Assembly: GCA_003551625.1 (NCBI GenBank)
Contig: PUNC01000242.1
Location: 1 to 47,443 of the forward strand
Direction: 5' to 3'
DNA from: PVC group bacterium
Lineage (GTDB): Bacteria > Auribacterota > Erginobacteria > Erginobacterales > PUNC01
Length of the DNA: 47,443 bases
Numbering within the stretch: the stretch's first letter is position 1; every line of letters begins with the position of its first letter. The notes beneath the pieces were generated by a model. It saw nothing but the letters and a program-made list of their open reading frames with translations. It made no database searches and was not told the DNA's origin. The translations under genes were made by a program, and so were the position numbers. Below are positions 25,839-35,032 of this stretch, in pieces.

Positions 25839-26384
25839 TTAAAACAGTTCAAATGAATACTTGATCTCGCTTCTTTCGATGCTCCGGCGGCCGAATTCGA
25901 GAAGCAGGGACCCGTCGGAGAGAAGCCGGGGCCGGGGCCGCACCCCTCCGCTCTGATAGACCACCGCCCGCAATTCCCCCTCCCGGCCGTATACCAGAGA
26001 AGGATAGAGCCGGGACGCGAGGATCTCCGCGGCCAGCTCCCGCGTCAGCCTTGGTCCCGGTTCGCCTCCCGGCCGGTCGAGAAGAACCAGGTTCCAGCTC
26101 TGGGCCAGCGCACGGCGGCGCAGCGATTTCTCTCTCACCTTCCACTCGATGGCGCCGCTGCGGGCGGAGTCGGGCGGGGGGTTGAGCACCGCCAGCAGCA
26201 GGCGGCGGGTGTCGCGGTCGCGCAGAACGGCCGCGCCGTAACCCTCCGCCGCGAGTTCTTCGGCGGAAGCGGGAAGAACCGTCAGCGCGCGATCGCCGTG
26301 AAGCACCCGAAACGGGGAGGCGCAGCACGCCAGAAGCAGGATCAGCAGCGGGGAGAGGCCGGCTGAAACGCGGGCGGCGGTCAT
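25839..26384 (-). CDS. Predicted lipoprotein of unknown function
   Basis: A 181-residue protein whose ATG overlaps the malic enzyme stop as ATGA. A hydrophobic start ends in LLLACCAS, a usable lipobox with Cys near residue 20. The rest is a mixed alpha/beta domain with no motif I recognise. The reading frame is open far upstream, but that part is antisense-like Gly/Pro/Arg sequence overlapping malic enzyme and is rejected. Coupling to malic enzyme may only reflect operon position. Confidence 0.6.
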   Translation of the reverse strand: MTAARVSAGLSPLLILLLACCASPFRVLHGDRALTVLPASAEELAAEGYGAAVLRDRDTRRLLLAVLNPPPDSARSGAIEWKVREKSLRRRALAQSWNLVLLDRPGGEPGPRLTRELAAEILASRLYPSLVYGREGELRAVVYQSGGVRPRPRLLSDGSLLLEFGRRSIERSEIKYSFELF

Positions 26385-27727
26385 TTCGCCTTCTTGGGCT
26401 TGATCAGCCCCGAATCCCTCAATACCTGGTTCCGGCGGCGGGCCTCCTCCATCAGTTCCCGGGCCCGCTGGTAGATCCGGCGCGAAGACAGGGATACCGC
26501 GGCCACCCCCTGCTCGATCGCCCGGGCGCCGACCGCCGCCGCCACCCGGGGATGAACTTCCCATTCTTCCATAGAAGGAATGATGTAATCCCGGCGCAGA
26601 CCCCGCTCCCGCGCGCAGAGCGCGATCTCTTCGGCGGCGGCGATACACATCTCGTCGGTGATGGTGGAGGCCCTCACGTCCAGGGCCCCGCGGAAGATGC
26701 CGGGAAAACCCAGGGAATTATTGACCTGGTTGGGAAAATCACTGCGGCCGGTGGCCACGATCTTCGCCCCCGCCGCTTCCGCTTCCCAGGGCCAGAGCTC
26801 CGGTGTCGGATTGGCGCAGAGAAAACAGACCGGTTCCGGGGCCATCGCCGTAATCCACTCCGGCTTGATCGTGCCGGGTCCGGGGCGGGAGAGGGCGATC
26901 AGAACGTCGGCCCCTTCCATAGCCTCGGCGATCCCGCCCCGGCGGTTTGAAGAATTGCTCTCCCGGCAGATTTGCCATTTCCAGGGATGGCCCTCGAGGT
27001 CTTTCCGGCGGCGGTTGAGTACCCCCCGGGAATCGCAGACGACGATCCGTCCCGGCGACGCCCCGGCCTGAACCAGGATGTGAAAGATCCGGACATTGGC
27101 CGCCCCGGCGCCGATCAGGGCGATATCCACCGCTCCCAGCTTCTTCCCCGAAAGTTCCAGGGCGTTGATCAACCCGGCCAGGGTGACCGCCGCCGTGCCC
27201 TGCTGATCGTCGTGCCAGACCGGTATCGAGCATTCGGCCCGGAGACGTTCCAGGATCTTGAAACAGCGGGGCTGGGAGATATCCTCGAGGTTGATCCCCC
27301 CGAAGGTCGGTTCCAGGGCCTTGACCACGCCGATAAACTCCTCGTCGTTGGAAACCTTCAGGCAGAGCGGAACCGCGTCCACGCCCCCCAGGTATTTGAA
27401 GAGCAGGGCCTTGCCCTCCATCACCGGCAGGCCGGCTTCCGGACCGATGTCGCCCAGTCCCAGGACCCGGCTGCCGTCGGAGACGACCGCGATCGTGTTC
27501 CAGCGGGAGGTGTAGCGGTAGGAGAGTTCGGGATCCCGGGCGATCTCCCGGCAGGGGGCGGCCACCCCCGGGGTGTACCAGTGGGAAAAATCGGCCAGCG
27601 AGGAAACCCAGCACCGGGGCGCGATCTCGATCTTTCCCCGGTAGAACTCGTGCAGCCGGAGAGACTCCTTCTCCGGCGCCAGCGCCCGGGCCAGAAGCGC
27701 CCTTTCCCTGGCCGACGTCTTCTTCAT
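26381..27727 (-). CDS. NAD(P)-dependent malic enzyme
   Basis: Oxidatively decarboxylates malate to pyruvate. The 448-residue length fits the bacterial single-domain class. Signatures include LADFSHWYTPGVAAPC with the catalytic Tyr, GDIGPEAGLPVMEGKALLFKYL split over about 95-118, the metal site EDISQPRCF and HDDQQGTAAVTLAGL, and a Rossmann glycine run IALIGAGAANV. The usual H in DDQHGT is Q. I choose the ATG at 27727 because it overlaps the dehydrogenase stop as ATGA; a TTG start ten codons upstream is open. The gene continues the carbon-metabolism operon. Confidence 0.9.
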   Translation of the reverse strand: MKKTSARERALLARALAPEKESLRLHEFYRGKIEIAPRCWVSSLADFSHWYTPGVAAPCREIARDPELSYRYTSRWNTIAVVSDGSRVLGLGDIGPEAGLPVMEGKALLFKYLGGVDAVPLCLKVSNDEEFIGVVKALEPTFGGINLEDISQPRCFKILERLRAECSIPVWHDDQQGTAAVTLAGLINALELSGKKLGAVDIALIGAGAANVRIFHILVQAGASPGRIVVCDSRGVLNRRRKDLEGHPWKWQICRESNSSNRRGGIAEAMEGADVLIALSRPGPGTIKPEWITAMAPEPVCFLCANPTPELWPWEAEAAGAKIVATGRSDFPNQVNNSLGFPGIFRGALDVRASTITDEMCIAAAEEIALCARERGLRRDYIIPSMEEWEVHPRVAAAVGARAIEQGVAAVSLSSRRIYQRARELMEEARRRNQVLRDSGLIKPKKAK

Positions 27728-28938
27728 CTCCCGCGCCCGGAGCGGAACTCCTCCCAACGCGACTCCAGGTCGTCGCGGACCAGGATCTCCTGGAGGTAGG
27801 CGGTTATCTCGGCGGCGGTCGCCCCGTCGGGACGCCCGGTAACGGCGATTCTTCTCTCGAACTGGCCGCAGATGTCCAGCGCCTTATCCAGGCGGGCCGC
27901 CTTCCCGGTTTTGCCGATATGCTGCAGCAGAAGAGCCGCCGCCCGGATCATACTGAAGGGGTCGGCGTATTTATCCCTTCCCTCCTTCACCATCCGCGGG
28001 GCGCTGCCGTGAATGGCCTCGAACATCGCCCAGCGGTAGCCGATGTTGGCGCTGCCGGCGGTCCCCACCCCGCCCTGGATCTGGGCGGCCTCATCGGTGA
28101 GGATATCGCCGTAAAGGTTGGGCAGCACGAAGACCTTAAACTGGGAGCGGCGGGCGGGATCGATCAGCTTGGCGGTCATAATGTCGATATACCAGTCGTC
28201 GCTCTCGATCTCCGGATAACCGGAAGCCAGCCGGTAGAAGGCGTCCAGGAAAAGGCCGTCGGTGGTCTTGACCACGTTGGCCTTGGTGACGGCGGTCACC
28301 CGACCGATCGAATTCTTGACGGCGTAATCGAAAGCCAGCCGGATGATGCGCTCGCAGCCGGGAAGCGTGGCCACGGTGAAATCGACCGCCAACTCGTCGC
28401 CGATCAGGCTTCCGGCGCTTCCCAGAAGATAAGCTCCCTCGGTGTTCTCCCGGAAGAAGACCCAATCGATCTCCTTTTCCGGAACCCGGACCGGACGGAT
28501 GTTGGCGAACAGGTCGAGCTCCCGGCGAAGGACCACGTTGGCGCTTTCGATATTCGGACCGGCGTCCCCCTTGCGGGGAGTGGTGGTGGGCCCCTTGAGA
28601 ATGAGGTGGCACTCCTTTATCTTTTCCAGAACATCCTCGGGAACCGCCCGCGCCGCGCGCAGCCGGTTTTCGATCGTCAGACCCTCGATGTTGACGAACT
28701 CCACCCCTCCGCCCTTCACCTCGTCCCGGAGCAGGAACTCAAGGACGCTGCGGGCCTGGTCGCAGATCACCGGCCCGATACCGTCTCCACCGGCCACGCC
28801 GATCTTCAGCGGGCGGACCCCGGCGTAATCGACCGGAGCGGGGGGTTCCTTCATCTTCTCCAGTCTTTCGGCCTGCGCGGCCAGCAACTTCGCGAAATGT
28901 TCCCGGGCATTCTCGATCCCGGCCTTGTTCACACTCAT
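27724..28938 (-). CDS. icd: Isocitrate dehydrogenase (isocitrate/isopropylmalate dehydrogenase family)
   Basis: A 404-residue beta-decarboxylating dehydrogenase. The nucleotide-loop start is GVAGGDGIGPVI. The substrate loop reads IESANVVLRRELDLFANIRPV; the Ser-Asn pair ahead of LRRELDL favours isocitrate over isopropylmalate. RENTEGAY, the catalytic lysine region VTKANVVK and NLYGDILTDEAAQIQGG follow. The partner gene upstream resembles Re-citrate synthase, which supports the isocitrate assignment; 3-isopropylmalate is the alternative. An AAAGG ribosome site lies seven bases before the ATG. The 184-base gap upstream holds GATTACGGATTACGG-like repeats and no clear promoter, so it is probably co-transcribed with the synthase. 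Confidence 0.8.
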   Translation of the reverse strand: MSVNKAGIENAREHFAKLLAAQAERLEKMKEPPAPVDYAGVRPLKIGVAGGDGIGPVICDQARSVLEFLLRDEVKGGGVEFVNIEGLTIENRLRAARAVPEDVLEKIKECHLILKGPTTTPRKGDAGPNIESANVVLRRELDLFANIRPVRVPEKEIDWVFFRENTEGAYLLGSAGSLIGDELAVDFTVATLPGCERIIRLAFDYAVKNSIGRVTAVTKANVVKTTDGLFLDAFYRLASGYPEIESDDWYIDIMTAKLIDPARRSQFKVFVLPNLYGDILTDEAAQIQGGVGTAGSANIGYRWAMFEAIHGSAPRMVKEGRDKYADPFSMIRAAALLLQHIGKTGKAARLDKALDICGQFERRIAVTGRPDGATAAEITAYLQEILVRDDLESRWEEFRSGRGR

Positions 28939-29122
28939 ACTATAACCTTTTGTTTAGATTTCAGATTCGGGATTTCAGGTTACGGTTACCCCCACCTCGC
29001 CTCCCTCTTCATCTAATTAGTACTGGGACTTTTCTTGATCACCAATCACCGATTACGGATTACGGGGTTTTAAAAACCGCGGAGCAAAACCGGAATCAGG
29101 GATCCGGAACCTAAAATCCGTT

Positions 29123-30937
29123 TTAAAGCTTCGCCGCGTCCTCGAAACGGATATCCGCCCCCAAAACCCCCACGATCTCGGCCCGCTGGTTGCGGATCGG
29201 GGCGGAGACGGTTATGCATAGCGACTGGTCGATGCGGGAGATGTAGAAATCGGTGACGAAAGCCTCCCCGGTCTTCATCGGCTTTACGAACCAGCTCCGG
29301 TCGGCGAAATCCTGGTGCGGCTCGAACTGGCTGTCGTATTTGGCCTTCTCGTAGGGATGGACGACGTTCCGGGTCACCTTCTTGCCCTCAATGTCGGTGA
29401 CGTAGAGATACTTGATGAAGGGATCCTTCTCGATATATTCCTCCATCACCGCCTCCTGGCGGGTATGATCCATCGACTGCATTTCGGGATTGCCCACCAT
29501 CTCCCGGACCAGGTCGAGGGCGATATCGGCCACCTTCTCCTTGATCAGGTCGAACTCGGACTTGAACAGATGCGGCAGGTGCTTGCGGACCTGGAACATC
29601 AGCTCCTCGGAAGAGATGGTGGTGTTGCGTCCGGCACGGTAAACCTCTTCGACCCAGTCGCGGATATTGACCACCCCGGGATGGTTCTTGCTGAGCTTAG
29701 AGGTATCCATCTCGACCTGGGTCTGCAGCCAGTAAAGAATCCCCGAGATCCCCGACTTGTCGGTGATGGCGATCGAGGGCGGCCGGCTAAGGATGGCGCC
29801 GGTGTCGAAGATATTGTAGATCTCCTCGTTCTTGATCGAACCGTCGGCGTGGATCCCGGCTTTGGTCACGTTGAAATCCCTTCCCACCAGCGGCATACTG
29901 GGGGGAATCCGGAATTTAATCTCCCGGACAAAATACTCCGCCAGGTCGGTGATGGCGGTCAGGTCCATCCCGTTGACCGAGCCGGTCAGCTGCGCGTACT
30001 GGACGCAGGCCCCCTCGATCGGCGGGTTCCCGGTCCGCTCGCCGAAACCCAGCACGGTGGCGTTAAGCGCGGCGCAGCCGTAAAGCCAGGCCGAAACGCC
30101 GGCGGCCATCACCATATGAAAATCGTTGTGCCCGTGCCACTCCAGCCATTCCTTGGGAACGCCGGCTTCCCTGACCATCAACTGGACCAGTTTAGGCACG
30201 CTCCGGGGGAGCGCGGCGGCGGACCAGGGAACCCCGAACCCCATAGTGTCGCAGAGGCGGATCTTGATTTTGGTTTTGGCCTCGCGGGAAAGCTCCATCA
30301 GCTGCTGGGCGAAGGGCACGATAAATCCGTAGATATCGGCGCGGGTTACGTCTTCCAGGTGGCAACGCGGGGTAACTCCGGTCTCCAGGGCCGTTTTGAC
30401 CAGGCCGAGATACTTGTCCAGGGCCTGACGGCGGTTCAGGTTCAGTTTGAGGAAAATGTGGTAATCGGAAGCGGAGGTGAGGATACCGGTCTCCTTCAGG
30501 CCCATCTCCTTGACCAGTTCGAAGTCCTTGGCCACCGCGCGGATCCATCCGGTCACCTCCGGGTACCGGTAGCCCCGCTCCAGGCATTTCCGCACCGCCT
30601 CCTTATCCTTGTCGGTGTAGAGAAAAACCTCGCTCTGACGGATCACGCCCTGGGGTCCCCCGAGCCGGTGGAGCAGATCGAAGATCTTAACGATCTCGTC
30701 TACGCTATAGGGAGGGCGGGCCTGCTGGCCGTCCCGGAAAGTAGTGCAGGTGATGAGGAATTCTTCCGGCGGATCGGGGGGCAGGCAGATCCCGTCGAAA
30801 GGAACGCGGGGAATCTCGGTGTAGGGAAAAATTTCGCGGAGCAGCTGCGGCTGCTCGACTTCCGCCACCTCGATCTTCTTTCCCGTCGGCTCGCGCCAGA
30901 GAATCGTTGACGGCTGGATTAAATCGGTTTTTTTCAC
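29123..30937 (-). CDS. Re-citrate synthase/homocitrate-type synthase fused to a C-terminal Cache (PDC) domain
   Basis: A 604-residue protein. Residues about 55-390 are an HMGL-like TIM barrel: active-site TTFRDGQQARPP, CHLEDVTRADIYG, IRLCDTMGFG and the metal site EWHGHNDFH, followed by NATVLGFGERTGN. DGQQ rather than DGEQ, plus the isocitrate dehydrogenase neighbour, points to Re-citrate synthase, known from Clostridium kluyveri and Syntrophus; homocitrate or citramalate synthase remains possible. Residues about 490-604 replace the LeuA regulatory domain with a Cache/PDC-like sensor (PFIKYLYVTDIEGKKV, DRSWFVKPMKTGEAFVTDFY, VSAPIRNQRAEIVGVLGADI), normally extracytoplasmic in chemoreceptors. 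No membrane helix is present. The start is GTG. Confidence 0.8.
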   Translation of the reverse strand: MKKTDLIQPSTILWREPTGKKIEVAEVEQPQLLREIFPYTEIPRVPFDGICLPPDPPEEFLITCTTFRDGQQARPPYSVDEIVKIFDLLHRLGGPQGVIRQSEVFLYTDKDKEAVRKCLERGYRYPEVTGWIRAVAKDFELVKEMGLKETGILTSASDYHIFLKLNLNRRQALDKYLGLVKTALETGVTPRCHLEDVTRADIYGFIVPFAQQLMELSREAKTKIKIRLCDTMGFGVPWSAAALPRSVPKLVQLMVREAGVPKEWLEWHGHNDFHMVMAAGVSAWLYGCAALNATVLGFGERTGNPPIEGACVQYAQLTGSVNGMDLTAITDLAEYFVREIKFRIPPSMPLVGRDFNVTKAGIHADGSIKNEEIYNIFDTGAILSRPPSIAITDKSGISGILYWLQTQVEMDTSKLSKNHPGVVNIRDWVEEVYRAGRNTTISSEELMFQVRKHLPHLFKSEFDLIKEKVADIALDLVREMVGNPEMQSMDHTRQEAVMEEYIEKDPFIKYLYVTDIEGKKVTRNVVHPYEKAKYDSQFEPHQDFADRSWFVKPMKTGEAFVTDFYISRIDQSLCITVSAPIRNQRAEIVGVLGADIRFEDAAKL

Positions 30938-30991
30938 TGTCGGTCCCCCTGTTGGCGATTGTTGACGAACGAAAAACTGAGAATAATCGTT

Positions 30992-31019
30992 AAGTATAAC
31001 TCCTTTTTATAACACACCA
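30992..31019 (-). promoter_or_regulatory. Possible promoter for the citrate-synthase-like operon
   Basis: On the minus strand TTGGTG (31014-31019), a 16-base spacer and TATACT (30992-30997). The -10 is strong and the -35 moderate. The leader to the GTG at 30937 would be about 50 bases. Confidence 0.45.
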
Positions 31020-31080
31020 AAGCAAAAAAAGGGGACTTCCCGATTGTGAACCAGGTCCGGGTCGTGATAAAATTTCAGAG

Positions 31081-33630
31081 ATGAAAAGATTCTTCATCAT
31101 CCCGGCGTTCCTCGGTTTGGCTCTGACCGCCGCCGCGGCGACGCCGGCAGCTTTCCGCGGCCCGGAAGCCCGTCCTTTCGACCACCCCCACCATCCCCGC
31201 CGTTTCCTGGTCCGTTTCCGGTCCGCTCCCACCGCCGAAGTGATGAATCGGACCGGAAAACGGGCCGGAGTAACGCCGATCCGCAGGCTCCCCCTGGTTC
31301 CCGACCTCTACCTGGTAAGCGACGAAGGAAAGCACGAGCCGCCGGAAACATTGCGGCGGCTGCTGGAAGACGAAAACGTTCTCTTCGCCGAACCCGACTA
31401 TGTCTGGAAGAAGACCGGCACCGTCCCCGACGATCCGCGTTTCGGCGAATTATGGGGGTTGGAGAAGATAGCGGCCCCGAAAGCCTGGAGCCTGGCCACC
31501 GGCACCCGCGATATCGTGGTGGCCGTGATTGACACCGGAGTCGATTACACCCATCCGGACCTGAAAGACAACCTGTGGGAAAACTCCGACGGCACCCACG
31601 GCTACAACGCGCTGAACGGCAGCCGCGACCCGTTCGACGACAACTGGCACGGCACCCACGTGGCCGGAACCATCGGCGCGGCGGGCAACAACTCCCTGGG
31701 CGTGGCGGGGGTGAACTGGAACGTGCGGATAATGGCCCTGAAGTTTCTCAACTCCTTTGGCCTGGGCAGCACCTCCGGCGCCATCGATTGCATCAATTTC
31801 GCGGTCGAAAACGGCGCCCATATCCTCAACAACAGCTGGGGCGGCGGACCTTTCAGCAACGCGCTTCTCGAAGCCATCGAGGAAGCCGACCGGGCCGGGA
31901 TCCTCTTCGTGGCCGCCGCGGGCAACAGCTCCGGGAATCTTGATTCCCGGCCGTTCTACCCCGCCAGTTACCCGGCCCCCAACGTGATCGCGGTCGCCGC
32001 TACCGGACCCGACGACTCGCTCGCGCTTCTCTCCAGTTACGGCGCGGCCTCCGTACACGTGGCGGCGCCGGGAGCGAATATCCTGAGCACCAAGCCCGGT
32101 GACGACTACGGCTACGCCACCGGCACCTCGATGGCCGCGCCCCACGTCTCGGGGTTGGCGGCCCTGATCCTGGGATTCAAACCGGAACTGGATCATCTGA
32201 CCGTCAAGGAGATCGTCTTAAGCAGCGTCGACCGGATCGGCGCTCTTAACGGAAGAGTAAAAAGCGGGGGAAGAATCAATCTTTACCGGGGACTGCTCCA
32301 CTCGTCTTTCATCCCGCCTTCGGCCCAGGGTGGCTGGCGCTGGCATTTTCCCTCGATTGGAACCGGAATCGAGGAAACCGATTTTGACAGCTACCTGCTG
32401 CTCCTCAACCCGGGGCTGTATCCGGCGGAGGTCACCGTCGCCTACCAGGATGAATTCGGCCCGGCGGGGACCGGCACTGTCACGGTTCCCCCGCTCTCCC
32501 GCCACACAATCGCGCTCCGGGATATTTTCGGGGGCGGGAAACCCGGAGTCTCGGCGCTGGTCACTTCCGACCGACCGATTATATGCGAACAGGCCGCCTA
32601 CTGGCCGGCGGGGAGATTTCCCTGGCGGGGCGGCCACAACTCCCCCGGGGTGAACAGGCTGTCAAAAAGCTGGTATCTCGCCGAGGGAGCCGTTCATATC
32701 TTCGACCAATTCATCCACCTGCTGAATCCCGACCCCGACAAATCCGCTGATGTCGAGATAACCTTCTCCAGCCGGAACGGGATTATCAAGTCTTATCCCC
32801 TGAAAATCGGACCGGCCGCCAACCGCACGGTCAAGGCCAATGACATCGTGATCGGGGATCACAGTCAACTGTCCGCGATCATCACCAGCAACCTCCCGAT
32901 CGCCGCCACCCGGTCGATGTTCTGGAGCGACGGGGAAGCGGGATGGATCGGCGGCCATAGCTCCGCCGCCGCCCCGGAAACGTCCGACACCTGGTATTTC
33001 GCCGAGGGCGCAACCCATATCTTCGACCAGTATCTGGCGATCCTCAACCCCTCGGCGACCGAGACGGCCGAAGTCGAGGTTGGTTTCCGGGATTCCTCCG
33101 GTCCGATCTCCGCCCACGGTTTCTCGATCGGCCCCGGGAAGAGATTGACCGTCAAGGCCAACGATCTGGTCGGCCGAAAAGCCGAGGTATCCGCCACGGT
33201 CAATTCCAACATCGGCGTGGCGGTGGAGAGATCAATGTACTGGAGCGCCGGGGGGAAAACGTGGAGAGGCGGTCACGGCAGCCTCGGGGTAACGACCGCG
33301 GCCCCGAACTGGTATCTGGCCGAGGGGGCCACCCATCTGTTCGATCAGTATATCCTGATCTACAACCCTTCCACTTCCCGGGACGCGGTCGTCAGAATCA
33401 TTTTCCAGGACGACGCGGGCGCGATTGAACAGAAGGAACGGGTGGTGGCTCCCACGGGCAGGTTAACCGTAAACGCCGGAAGAGAAACGGGGAGCCGGGA
33501 CCAGCTGTCAACGCTGGTTGAGTCCGCAAACGGGACGGAAATAATCGTCGAACGCACGATGTATTGGGGACCCGGAGGAGGGTATTGGAACGATGGCCAC
33601 GCCTCGCCGGGTTTCCCGCTCCGAGATTAA
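31081..33630 (+). CDS. Secreted subtilisin-family serine protease with four C-terminal beta repeats
   Basis: An 849-residue protein with a signal peptide (1-20), an inhibitor-type propeptide (about 40-110) and an S8 catalytic domain (about 120-400) with an intact triad: Asp151 in VIDTGVD, His190 in WHGTHVAG, Ser350 in GTSMAAPH. Four repeats follow from about 413, 531, 638 and 744, each of about 106-118 residues; the last three begin WY(L/F)AEGA.H.FDQ and end with a W..GGH/NDGH segment. This resembles DUF5719-like beta domains attached to secreted enzymes. A TGATAAAAT box lies only about ten bases before the ATG, so the transcript may be nearly leaderless, and no ribosome site is evident. It converges on the next gene with two bases between stops. 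Confidence 0.92.
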   Translation: MKRFFIIPAFLGLALTAAAATPAAFRGPEARPFDHPHHPRRFLVRFRSAPTAEVMNRTGKRAGVTPIRRLPLVPDLYLVSDEGKHEPPETLRRLLEDENVLFAEPDYVWKKTGTVPDDPRFGELWGLEKIAAPKAWSLATGTRDIVVAVIDTGVDYTHPDLKDNLWENSDGTHGYNALNGSRDPFDDNWHGTHVAGTIGAAGNNSLGVAGVNWNVRIMALKFLNSFGLGSTSGAIDCINFAVENGAHILNNSWGGGPFSNALLEAIEEADRAGILFVAAAGNSSGNLDSRPFYPASYPAPNVIAVAATGPDDSLALLSSYGAASVHVAAPGANILSTKPGDDYGYATGTSMAAPHVSGLAALILGFKPELDHLTVKEIVLSSVDRIGALNGRVKSGGRINLYRGLLHSSFIPPSAQGGWRWHFPSIGTGIEETDFDSYLLLLNPGLYPAEVTVAYQDEFGPAGTGTVTVPPLSRHTIALRDIFGGGKPGVSALVTSDRPIICEQAAYWPAGRFPWRGGHNSPGVNRLSKSWYLAEGAVHIFDQFIHLLNPDPDKSADVEITFSSRNGIIKSYPLKIGPAANRTVKANDIVIGDHSQLSAIITSNLPIAATRSMFWSDGEAGWIGGHSSAAAPETSDTWYFAEGATHIFDQYLAILNPSATETAEVEVGFRDSSGPISAHGFSIGPGKRLTVKANDLVGRKAEVSATVNSNIGVAVERSMYWSAGGKTWRGGHGSLGVTTAAPNWYLAEGATHLFDQYILIYNPSTSRDAVVRIIFQDDAGAIEQKERVVAPTGRLTVNAGRETGSRDQLSTLVESANGTEIIVERTMYWGPGGGYWNDGHASPGFPLRD

Positions 33631-33632
33631 AC

Positions 33633-34367
33633 TCACTCCTCCAGCAGCATCCGGATCTTCCTCTCCAGCTCCGGTGAAGGCCGGTATTCCAGGCTTCGGC
33701 GCAGGTGACGGGCGGCGGTTTCGCCCTCCCCCATCTCGCCGTGGATCACCCCCAGGTGGTAGTGGGTCATACCGAGAAGATAAGCTTCCTCCTCCGGCGT
33801 GATCTCCCGGGCCTCTTCCAACGTTTGGAGCGCCTCGGCCGTCCGACCCGCCTTCCATAGTGCCCAGCCCAGGGTGTCCAGATAAAGATAACGGTGGTCG
33901 GGGTCGGCTTCGATCGCCCGCCGGGCGAGAACCAGCGACTCCTCGACCTTCTCTCCCTGCTGAAGGTAAACCCAGGCCAGGTTGTTGAGCGCCCGGGGAT
34001 GATCCTGCTCGATTTCAAGAGCTTCCCGGTAGCGGGCCGCCGCCGCCGGAAGATTTCCCATCCGCAGATTGACGTTGCCGGCGTTGATGCGCGCCACCGT
34101 CAGGAACGGGTCCAGCTCGCGGGCGCGCCGGTAGTAATCAAGAGCCTTTTCCGGCTCCCCCTGCCGCTCGAAATAAACACCCAGGTTATTGTAGCGGACC
34201 GCCCGTGACGCCTCGTCGCCTTCGGGATGAGTTCGGGAGGCCGCCGACGGCGGCAGTTCGACTCCCTGCCAGCGCACCCGGTAGGATCCGCAACCCCAGA
34301 GAAGCGCGGGCGGAAAGAGCAGGAAGGCGGCCCGGAGGGCGGCGCGGGAGGTAGACTTCAAGGCCAT
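33633..34367 (-). CDS. TPR lipoprotein, partner of the PA2778-type peptidase
   Basis: A 244-residue protein with a lipobox (LLWGC, Cys near 26) and four to five TPR units over about 55-235 (AVRYNNLGVYFERQGEPEKAL split, ARINAGNVNLRMGNLPAAAA, ALNNLAWVYLQQGEKVEESL). A GGAGG six bases before the ATG supports the start. It overlaps the upstream cysteine-peptidase gene by ten bases, indicating coupling. In PA2778-family proteins a C39-like peptidase and TPRs are commonly one polypeptide; here they are two. Confidence 0.75.
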   Translation of the reverse strand: MALKSTSRAALRAAFLLFPPALLWGCGSYRVRWQGVELPPSAASRTHPEGDEASRAVRYNNLGVYFERQGEPEKALDYYRRARELDPFLTVARINAGNVNLRMGNLPAAAARYREALEIEQDHPRALNNLAWVYLQQGEKVEESLVLARRAIEADPDHRYLYLDTLGWALWKAGRTAEALQTLEEAREITPEEEAYLLGMTHYHLGVIHGEMGEGETAARHLRRSLEYRPSPELERKIRMLLEE

Positions 34368-34903
34368 TCATCCCTCCTCTCGACCACCAGCATCCAGTTT
34401 CTCGAATCGCGCCAGGAGTCGGCGAACTCCCGGTAACTGATCCTTTGGGCGGCGGACCGCCCGGAGTGAGCGATCAACACCCTCTTCTCGTCGTCGTAAC
34501 CGTAAACCAGCAAGTAGTGGAAGTAACCCTCCCTTTCGGTCCCGATCAACGCGATCACCGGCACGTCTTCCGCGATCCGGCGCTTGAGCTCGTCCAGGTC
34601 GCCTTCAAAGGCGTCGGCCTGAAAACCCAGGCGCCGGGCGGCCAGCAGAAGATCCACGGTCACGGAACCCCGCAGGCGCCGCTGATAGACCTCTTCCGCG
34701 ACCCTTTCCTGGCTGACGCCGACCCCGTAGTAGCGGGCGGCCATCGCCAGCGTCGCGGGCCCGCACCAGTTCCTTCGCTGGGAAATGAACGGGACCCCTT
34801 CAATCACGTGACGGGATCCCGAAGCAAGGGCGGCGGGAGAGGCAAAGAGAAGAAAAGCGAAAAAAAGTTCGCGGGACTTTGTCAAAAAACAGCGGGATCT
34901 CAT
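34358..34903 (-). CDS. C39-like cysteine peptidase, PA2778 family
   Basis: A 181-residue exported protein with a signal peptide at about 10-28. The papain-like core starts VPFISQRRNWCGPATLAMA, with catalytic Cys near 47 and a Gln oxyanion residue before it. The catalytic His lies in YFHYLLVYGYDD near 128, followed by LIAHSGR. The layout matches C39_2/PA2778-family peptidases. There is no ribosome site before the ATG. The next gene is its TPR lipoprotein partner, and a PA2779-family gene lies upstream, reproducing the known PA2778-PA2779 pairing. Confidence 0.8.
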   Translation of the reverse strand: MRSRCFLTKSRELFFAFLLFASPAALASGSRHVIEGVPFISQRRNWCGPATLAMAARYYGVGVSQERVAEEVYQRRLRGSVTVDLLLAARRLGFQADAFEGDLDELKRRIAEDVPVIALIGTEREGYFHYLLVYGYDDEKRVLIAHSGRSAAQRISYREFADSWRDSRNWMLVVERRDEWP

Positions 34904-35032
34904 CGGGAGTTCAAGAGGGCGAAGTAACCTCGTTCGCTCAATCGCGGGGTATCGCCGGGGACATCCCGGATTCGGAGCGAGGCCGGTCGCGATCGCCCGG
35001 CGGAGCCCGGCAGGGGGTTAACCGGAAGAGCT

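Noticed and set aside
29315-30910. 531-codon plus-strand frame antisense to the synthase-Cache gene
   Set aside because: The minus-strand product has intact enzyme motifs; the antisense frame is a high-GC shadow without a ribosome site.
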